Source: an uncultured Oscillospiraceae bacterium
Lineage (GTDB): Bacteria > Bacillota > Clostridia > Oscillospirales > Oscillospiraceae
Length of the DNA stretch: 19,269 nt
Reading direction: 5' to 3'
Assembly (NCBI GenBank): GCA_934590505.1
Contig: CAKTPC010000025.1
Coordinates: 1 to 19,269, forward strand
Under the pieces are notes generated by a model. The model did not search any database. It was given only the letters and a program-made list of their open reading frames with translations, and was not told the DNA's origin. The translations under genes were made by a program, and so were the position numbers. Of this stretch, positions 14,801 through 19,269 are shown piece after piece; positions within the stretch are counted from its first letter, which is position 1, and every line of letters begins with the position of its first letter.

Positions 14801-15213
14801 AATTCAAGTTCCTCCATAACCGCGGCGATATTCTCCGGTGTCGTCTCCTCTTCAAAGACAGCCTGCCAGGCGTCGCTGTCCCAGAGCTCGGCATGGTTGT
14901 TGCAGCCGACGACCGTCACGCTCTTTGTAAGGTTTGCGTAGTCGCGCAGGTTCTGCGGCACGAGCACGCGTCCCTGACTGTCCAACTCACAGCGCGCCGC
15001 GTGTGCGAACAGCGGGCGCATTTTCCGCTGCTTGACATACGGCATCACGTTCACCCGCTCCGAGAGCGCGTCCCAGCTTTCGCTGCTGTACGCGCACAGG
15101 CAGCGATCCATCGATATCGTTATATAAAACACCGCGCCCAGCTCCTCCCGAAGCTTTGCGGGCATGAACAGCCTTCCCTTGCTGTCAAGAGAATGCTGGT
15201 ACTCCCCAGTCAT
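14797..15213 (-). CDS. mraZ: Transcriptional regulator MraZ
   Basis: This DNA-binding protein of the AbrB (swapped-hairpin) type, first gene of the dcw cluster, is known in E. coli and Mollicutes to bind repeats in its own promoter region; it acts as a repressor in E. coli. The 138 residues, close to the usual 140-150, contain the two duplicated half-domains with DSKGRLFMPAKLR (10-22) and DSQGRVLVPQNLR (78-90). The start is the ATG at 15213, with GGGGAGGG about eight bases upstream; an open extension upstream would cross the operator and promoter and is not credible. Three 10-bp repeats of MraZ-box type lie 30 bases upstream of the start codon. It overlaps rsmH by four bases. Confidence 0.97.
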   Translation of the reverse strand: MTGEYQHSLDSKGRLFMPAKLREELGAVFYITISMDRCLCAYSSESWDALSERVNVMPYVKQRKMRPLFAHAARCELDSQGRVLVPQNLRDYANLTKSVTVVGCNNHAELWDSDAWQAVFEEETTPENIAAVMEELEF

Positions 15214-15242
15214 CAAAATGCCCTCCCCCGACGTGGGACATC

Positions 15243-15272
15243 TCACCATTTTGCCCCACTTTCTGCCACTTT
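15243..15272 (-). promoter_or_regulatory. MraZ operator: three tandem 10-bp boxes
   Basis: On the minus strand three consecutive 10-mers read AAAGTGGCAG (15272-15263), AAAGTGGGGC (15262-15253) and AAAATGGTGA (15252-15243). They share the AAAGTGG core and exact 10-base periodicity, so all face one side of the helix, as known MraZ boxes do. They start at the predicted transcription start and end before the Shine-Dalgarno. Confidence 0.88.
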
Positions 15273-15308
15273 GATATATATTATAGGGTGGCATAAACGA
15301 AAAAGCAA
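15273..15308 (-). promoter_or_regulatory. Promoter of the dcw cluster (mraZp)
   Basis: The minus strand has a weak -35 TTGCTT (15308-15303), a 17-base spacer and a perfect -10 TATAAT (15285-15280). The predicted start, near 15273, falls at the first base of the MraZ boxes. This matches the arrangement expected of an autoregulated mraZ promoter. Confidence 0.8.
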
Positions 15309-15354
15309 GTGAAACTTTTTGTAAGTTTTTGACATTTTCTTCCTCAAAATCGGT

Positions 15355-15393
15355 AAAAAAAGTACCCACCCAAAGTCTTGTGCTTTGAGTGGG
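15355..15393 (-). terminator. Rho-independent terminator after the uvrC-rsmD-coaD operon
   Basis: Read on the minus strand, an 11-base stem with one mismatch (arms 15393-15383 and 15375-15365, loop of seven bases) is followed by TAC and seven T (15361-15355). It starts 34 bases after the stop of the coiled-coil gene and ends 46 bases before the mraZ -35 box, insulating the dcw cluster from the operon upstream. Confidence 0.9.
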
Positions 15394-15427
15394 CTGCCTG
15401 TTATGTATATTGTGTCGGCGGCGGAAA

Positions 15428-15967
15428 TTATTCCTCTTCGCCGCGCTGTATCGTCTCGACTCCGGCGAGCTTTACGGTGCTCTCCTTCTGCTCCTGCAGC
15501 TGGCCTCCGCCGAGAGCGCGGAAGGAATTGTGCGCGTTCTGTATTGTTGCAAGCGCAGCGTTCATGCTCTCCTCGGTCTGGCGCATGATGTTGTCCACAT
15601 ACTCGCTCGCGACGCGGCGCAGCTGGCTCGACTTTGCCTCGGCGGCGGAGATCATCTCCGCGCTCTTGGCTCTCGCCGTGCGTATGACCTCCTGCTCCTC
15701 TATCATGGCGCGCGCCTGCTCCTCCGCGCTTTTGCGCAGCGCCTCGGCCTCGCGCTTGGCGTTGCCGATAAACTCATCCCTTGCCGAGACAAGTCTCTGC
15801 GCCTCGGCGATGGAGGACGGCAGATTCGCCTTTATTTCACTTATAATATCTATGGCTTTCTCGCGCTCGATGATGCACTTGTCGTTGCCGAGAGGAACGC
15901 CCCAAGCTTCCGTCACCATGCCGTACAGGATATCAAGCAGCTCTATAACGTCGTTATTGTTGGCCAT
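15428..15967 (-). CDS. Coiled-coil protein of unknown function (DivIVA / ATP-synthase-b-like)
   Basis: I do not recognise a named family. The 179 residues split into an N-terminal segment of mixed character (1-55, IELLDILYGMVTEAWGVPLGNDKCIIEREKAIDIISEIKANLP) and a long, highly charged alpha-helical stretch (about 56-145) rich in Ala, Glu, Lys and Arg with heptad-like spacing. A flexible polar tail follows. There is no signal peptide or membrane span, so it is probably cytoplasmic. Similar proteins are annotated as ATPase or ATP-synthase subunit B/E-like because of the coiled coil; that similarity is probably compositional. The ATG at 15967 follows GGAGGT at nine bases, and the gene begins seven bases after coaD. 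It ends the operon and sits beside the division cluster, so a scaffold role in division or polar growth is possible but unproven. Confidence 0.85.
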   Translation of the reverse strand: MANNNDVIELLDILYGMVTEAWGVPLGNDKCIIEREKAIDIISEIKANLPSSIAEAQRLVSARDEFIGNAKREAEALRKSAEEQARAMIEEQEVIRTARAKSAEMISAAEAKSSQLRRVASEYVDNIMRQTEESMNAALATIQNAHNSFRALGGGQLQEQKESTVKLAGVETIQRGEEE

Positions 15968-15974
15968 GCGAGGA

Positions 15975-16463
15975 CTACCTCCATTGTTTGGCTTTTTCTT
16001 CTATATCAGGGATTATCATGTCCGGCACGAGTCCCTTGAGCTCCGCGCCGTACTGGGCTACCTCCCGCACTATCGAGGAACTGAGGAAAGTGTACTGTTC
16101 ACTCGCTGTGAGGAACATTGTCTCGACCGATGGGTTCAGGCACTTGTTTATCATGTTCATCTGAAACTCATAGTCGAAGTCCGAGGCGGCGCGCAGTCCC
16201 TTGACGATCACAGGCTTTTCAAATCGGCGCACATACTCCGTGAGCAGGCCGTCATATCCATCCACACGCACGTTCTTGTACCCCTCGACGGCGCGGCGCG
16301 CCATGCTGAGCTTTTCTTCCAGCGTGAACATGGGTGATTTCTTCGCCGCGTTGTGCATCACGCAGACAACGACCTCGTCGAATATCTCCGCCGCGCGGCA
16401 GATTATATCGACATGGCCGAGAGTGATCGGGTCAAAGCTGCCCGGGCAGATTGCAGTAGTCAT
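15975..16463 (-). CDS. coaD: Phosphopantetheine adenylyltransferase CoaD
   Basis: It catalyses the penultimate step of coenzyme A synthesis: ATP + 4'-phosphopantetheine to dephospho-CoA. The 162 residues match the family length. The nucleotidyltransferase motif is PGSFDPITLGH (8-17, with His17). The basic loop is at HNAAKKSPMF (37-46), the substrate-binding VKGLRAASDFDYEFQM at 87-102, and the ATP-binding LSSSIVRE at 127-134. The start is the ATG at 16463; it shares one base with the rsmD stop (TGATG), and a TTG directly before it is less likely. The GGAC-type Shine-Dalgarno is inside rsmD. rsmD-coaD adjacency is common across Firmicutes. Confidence 0.97.
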   Translation of the reverse strand: MTTAICPGSFDPITLGHVDIICRAAEIFDEVVVCVMHNAAKKSPMFTLEEKLSMARRAVEGYKNVRVDGYDGLLTEYVRRFEKPVIVKGLRAASDFDYEFQMNMINKCLNPSVETMFLTASEQYTFLSSSIVREVAQYGAELKGLVPDMIIPDIEEKAKQWR

Positions 16464-17002
16464 CAAAGGCTGTCCTTTATATACACGGTAAGCTTTACCC
16501 TGCCGTAGTTATACTCTTTCTTTTTTCTGTAAGGAGCGTACATATCCGGAAGCGTATTCTCCCGGCGTGACTCGCATAATATTATACCACCATCCGACAA
16601 TATGTCAACCGAATTGATGGTTTCCAGCACGGATTCGTACAATCCCGAGTCATAGGGCGGATCAACGAAAACTAGGTCGAACTTTCCGCAGTGCCGCAGG
16701 TAGCTCAGCGCGTCCTGCTGCAGCACCGCCGCCGTGAAGCCGCAGGTCTTGAGGTTCTCCTTGACGATCTTCACCGCCGCCGTGTTCTCGTCTATGAACA
16801 CTGCCTCCGCCGCCCCGCGGCTGAGGCACTCAATGCCGAGCTGACCCGTCCCGGCAAAGAGGTCGAGCACGCGCCTGCCCTCAATGTCGAACTGGATGAT
16901 GTTGAAAACCGATTCCTTTACGTTGTCGGTCGTCGGACGGATGTCATAGTTTTCCGGCGTCTTGAGCCTGCGCCCGCGCGCCGTGCCTGTTATCACTCTC
17001 AT
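16463..17002 (-). CDS. rsmD: 16S rRNA (guanine966-N2)-methyltransferase RsmD
   Basis: This SAM-dependent methyltransferase acts on G966 of 16S rRNA during 30S assembly. The 179 residues begin with MRVITGTARGRRL, typical of the family, then RPTTDNVKESVFN (22-34), the SAM-binding VLDLFAGTGQLGIE (45-58) and the catalytic DPPY (114-117) of N6/N2-type methyltransferases. Its ATG at 17002 overlaps the uvrC stop by four bases (ATGA), indicating translational coupling; coaD follows with a one-base overlap. Confidence 0.96.
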   Translation of the reverse strand: MRVITGTARGRRLKTPENYDIRPTTDNVKESVFNIIQFDIEGRRVLDLFAGTGQLGIECLSRGAAEAVFIDENTAAVKIVKENLKTCGFTAAVLQQDALSYLRHCGKFDLVFVDPPYDSGLYESVLETINSVDILSDGGIILCESRRENTLPDMYAPYRKKKEYNYGRVKLTVYIKDSL

Positions 17003-18825
17003 TGTTCCTTCTCCTCGTTCTCTTCGCTGCGGAAGTATGCGTATATCGCTGCGGCGGTGTTCCGCGGCACGACGAGCGCAAGCTGCTCCACACTTGCCTC
17101 GCGTATCGCCTTCACGGACTTGAAGTATTTCAGCAGGTCCGTCCTCCGCTTTTCGCCGACGCCGGGTATCGCGTCAAGTTTCGATGCGTAGCTCTCGTTT
17201 CTCAGTGAGCGCTGATACTCTATCGCGAAGCGGTGCGTCTCCTCCTGTATCGAGCCGACGAGCGCGAACACTGCCTGATTGGTCTTTATGCCCGTCTCAT
17301 GCCCGGCTGAGTCTATCAACGCCCTTGTGCGGTGGCGGTCGTCCTTGACCATGCCGAACACCGGCACGTTGATGCCGAGGTCGCGCAGCGCGTGCTCCGC
17401 CGTCGCAGCATGCTTGTCGCCGCCGTCTATAAGCAGCAGGTCCGGCAGGGTCGAGAACTTCTCGTCGCCCTCCTTGTAGTGGCTGAAGCGCCTGTACACC
17501 GCCTGGTACATGCTCGCGTAATCATCCGGTGCGTCAAGCCCGCGTATGCGGAATTTCCTGTAATCGCGCTTTAAGGGTTTTCCGTTTACATGCACCGTCA
17601 TTGCCGCGACTATGCCCGTCGAGCCGAGGTTCGATATATCAAAGGCCTCTATGCGCTTTGGGAAGTCACGCAGCTCCAGCACCTTCCGGAGCCATTCCAG
17701 CGTCTTTGACCGGCGCTGCTCGGCTGTCGTGCGCCGCTGTATCTCCTCGCGCGCGTTGAGCGCTGCGCTCTCGATAAGCCGCATGCGCTCCCCGCGCTGC
17801 GGCGTGTCTATATACATTCTGCGCCCGGAGACCTCGCTCAAAAGGCGCTCCAGCTCCTCCCGGTCGTCTATTGTGCAGGGCAGCAGCACCGACTTCGGCC
17901 AGCCGCCGCGGTGCGCCGTGTAGTACTGCCGCACAAGGTCGGACACGGCCTCGCCGTCGTCCTCAAGCGGCTCGTCCATCATCTCGACGTCCTTGCCCAC
18001 GAGACTGCCGTCAACAAAATGCAGCACTGCAAAGCAGGTCTTTGCCCCCCGGCAAAAACCGATAGCGTCAGTGTCGGCAAAGGCCGTGGCGATAACGCGC
18101 TGCTTGTTCGTCAGCCCATCTATCGCGCGCAGCCTGTCGCGCAGCTCTGCGGCACGCTCGAACCTCAGCTCCTCCGCCGCCTGCTCCATCTGGCTCCGCA
18201 GTTCATCCGTGAGCTCCTTGCTCTTGCCGTCAAGTATCATCGCCGCCTGCGTTATGCGGCGGCGGTAGTCCTCTGCGCTGCTGTCTTTCAGGCACCAGCC
18301 CGCGCAGCTGCCCATGTGGTAGTTGAGGCAGGGGCGCTCCTTGCCTATATCCCGCGGGAACTTCCGCGAGCAGTCCGGCAGCAGCAGCGCCTTGGATATC
18401 GTGCTTATAATGTCATAGGTCTGTCCGCGCCCGCCGAACGGACCGAAGTATTTTGCTCCGTCTTTCCCCGCGCGGTTCGTCAGCGTCATCCGCGGGTACT
18501 CTTCATGCAGGTCCAGCCTGATAAATGGGTAGCCCTTGTCGTCCTTGAGCAGAATGTTGTAGTGCGGCTTGTGCTGCTTTATGAGCGAGTTTTCCAGCAC
18601 CAGCGCCTCAAACTCGCTGCCCGCGACAATGACATTGAAGTCATGCACCTTCTCCACCATGGCCTCGACCTTCGGCAGATGCTCCCCGTGGAAATAGCTG
18701 CTGACGCGGTTCTTCAGCTTCTTCGCCTTGCCGACGTATATAACCTCTCCGCGCTCGTCGAGCATGATGTACACTCCCGGCAGCAGCGGCAGATTGTTTG
18801 CTTTTTCACGCAGCGAATCGAGCAT
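16999..18825 (-). CDS. uvrC: UvrABC excinuclease subunit C
   Basis: This nucleotide excision repair nuclease cuts on both sides of a lesion recognised by UvrA and UvrB. The 608 residues contain the GIY-YIG domain for the 3' cut (GVYIMLDERGEVIYVGKAKKLKNRVSSYF, 17-45, with Tyr19, Tyr30, Arg40 and Glu78). Four cysteines (152, 166, 174, 178) have the spacing that ligates an iron-sulfur cluster in E. coli UvrC. The UvrB-interacting UVR motif is near 206-236. The RNase H-like domain for the 5' cut has Asp396, Asp467 and His531, and a helix-hairpin-helix follows at about 549-585. The ATG at 18825 follows GGAGGT closely. It begins 19 bases after the transporter gene and overlaps rsmD by four bases. 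No residue of the active sites is missing. Confidence 0.97.
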   Translation of the reverse strand: MLDSLREKANNLPLLPGVYIMLDERGEVIYVGKAKKLKNRVSSYFHGEHLPKVEAMVEKVHDFNVIVAGSEFEALVLENSLIKQHKPHYNILLKDDKGYPFIRLDLHEEYPRMTLTNRAGKDGAKYFGPFGGRGQTYDIISTISKALLLPDCSRKFPRDIGKERPCLNYHMGSCAGWCLKDSSAEDYRRRITQAAMILDGKSKELTDELRSQMEQAAEELRFERAAELRDRLRAIDGLTNKQRVIATAFADTDAIGFCRGAKTCFAVLHFVDGSLVGKDVEMMDEPLEDDGEAVSDLVRQYYTAHRGGWPKSVLLPCTIDDREELERLLSEVSGRRMYIDTPQRGERMRLIESAALNAREEIQRRTTAEQRRSKTLEWLRKVLELRDFPKRIEAFDISNLGSTGIVAAMTVHVNGKPLKRDYRKFRIRGLDAPDDYASMYQAVYRRFSHYKEGDEKFSTLPDLLLIDGGDKHAATAEHALRDLGINVPVFGMVKDDRHRTRALIDSAGHETGIKTNQAVFALVGSIQEETHRFAIEYQRSLRNESYASKLDAIPGVGEKRRTDLLKYFKSVKAIREASVEQLALVVPRNTAAAIYAYFRSEENEEKEQ

Positions 18826-18844
18826 GCTTGACCTCCGGCCGCTA

Positions 18845-19269
18845 TCAGGCCTTTGCTTCCTCCGGGGCTTTCTCCTGCCCCTTGATGCACCAGACCGTTA
18901 TCGTCACGATAACGACGACGCCGCCGATAAGTGCGAACACTCCCGGCTTTTCCCCGTAGAATATCAGCACCCAGACGGGGTTGAGCAGCGGCTCCACCGC
19001 GCCGAGCAGACTGCACGCAAGCGGCGGGCAGTATTTCGTGGACTTCACATAGAGTATATACGCAATGCCGAGCTGGAACACACCGAGTATGATTATGCCC
19101 GCAGTCGCTGTAAGAGTAAACTCCGGCTTTGTTATTATTATAGACGGCAGCCCTACCAAGAATGTGAGGAACTGACCGATCATAATCGCTGAAAAACGCG
19201 TCTCGCCCTCAAGATCGCCGACCGCCATGAACATCCCCGCCATGAACATCCCCGCCGCGATGGCGACGA
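18845..19269 (-). CDS. EamA/DMT-superfamily transporter (5' partial)
   Basis: The frame is open through the right edge, so only the C-terminal 140 or so residues are visible. They hold about four to five hydrophobic segments: AVGDLEG then FSAIMIGQFLTFLVGLPSIII, TAGIIILGVFQLGIAYILYV, and CSLLGAVEPLLNPVWVLIFYGEKP followed by FALIGGVVVIVTITVWCIKG. The GAVEPLLNPVW...GEKP...IGGxxI pattern is typical of the second EamA repeat of drug/metabolite exporters. The substrate cannot be told from sequence. The first ATG in view (19249) is internal, because the frame continues upstream with AIAAG. It ends 19 bases before uvrC and may be cotranscribed with it. Confidence 0.85.
   Translation of the reverse strand, partial: VAIAAGMFMAGMFMAVGDLEGETRFSAIMIGQFLTFLVGLPSIIITKPEFTLTATAGIIILGVFQLGIAYILYVKSTKYCPPLACSLLGAVEPLLNPVWVLIFYGEKPGVFALIGGVVVIVTITVWCIKGQEKAPEEAKA

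Noticed and set aside
15329..15357. Plus-strand TTGACA upstream of mraZ
   Set aside because: A good -35 match, but the 17-base spacing lands on GGTAAA rather than a -10 box, and there is no plus-strand gene downstream.
15214..15369. N-terminal extension of MraZ to 190 residues
   Set aside because: It would translate through the promoter and operator; conserved MraZ starts at the ATG with GGGGAGGG upstream.
1..19269. tRNA/rRNA genes, CRISPR arrays, insertion sequences, prophage or defence genes
   Set aside because: I looked for cloverleaf-like segments, regularly spaced direct repeats, transposase or integrase motifs and flanking inverted repeats; none was found. The region reads as conserved core chromosome.

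Overview
The window is one chromosomal stretch of a GC-rich, DAP-type Gram-positive bacterium, most likely a Clostridia member of the Oscillospirales/Ruminococcaceae kind. The clues are the mraZ-rsmH-ftsL-ftsI-murE-mraY-ftsW-murG-murA-ftsQ-ftsZ order, a PASTA-domain class B PBP, a MurE with the meso-DAP motif DNPR, Shine-Dalgarno sequences of GGAGG type, and no outer-membrane genes. The taxonomic placement is inference. Nearly every gene is a recognisable housekeeping gene. Coding density is very high and no stretch of 300 bases lacks a gene.

Layout. (1) 1-1708, plus strand: the end of a nucleotide-sugar operon, with a UDP-glucuronate 4-epimerase-type enzyme (5' end outside the window) and UDP-glucose 6-dehydrogenase, closed by a strong hairpin terminator. 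Together they would turn UDP-glucose into UDP-glucuronate and UDP-galacturonate for surface polysaccharide. (2) 1776-2624, minus strand: a YihY/BrkB-family membrane protein convergent with ugd. Its candidate promoter overlaps the ftsZ terminator hairpin. (3) 2764-15213, minus strand: the division and cell-wall (dcw) cluster, transcribed mraZ to ftsZ. It starts at a promoter followed by three 10-bp MraZ-box repeats; ftsZ has a second promoter of its own with near-consensus hexamers. murD, murF, murC, murB, ftsA and sepF are absent from the cluster. (4) 15428-19269, minus strand: an upstream operon of an EamA-type transporter (5' end outside the window), uvrC, rsmD, coaD and a coiled-coil protein of unknown function, with start/stop overlaps and its own terminator just ahead of the mraZ promoter.

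How the genes work together. MurE adds the third stem-peptide residue, MurA makes the first committed precursor, MraY and MurG build lipid I and lipid II, and FtsW with the PASTA PBP polymerise and cross-link septal peptidoglycan. FtsL and FtsQ/DivIB regulate that pair, and FtsZ marks the site. MraZ is the likely autoregulator, and RsmH links the cluster to ribosome maturation.

I found no clearly new multi-gene system. The observations most worth following up are a stable hairpin that buries the murA ribosome-binding site, the MraZ operator placed at the predicted +1, the overlapping ftsZ-terminator/brkB-promoter arrangement, the missing Mur ligases, and the unassigned coiled-coil gene beside the cluster.
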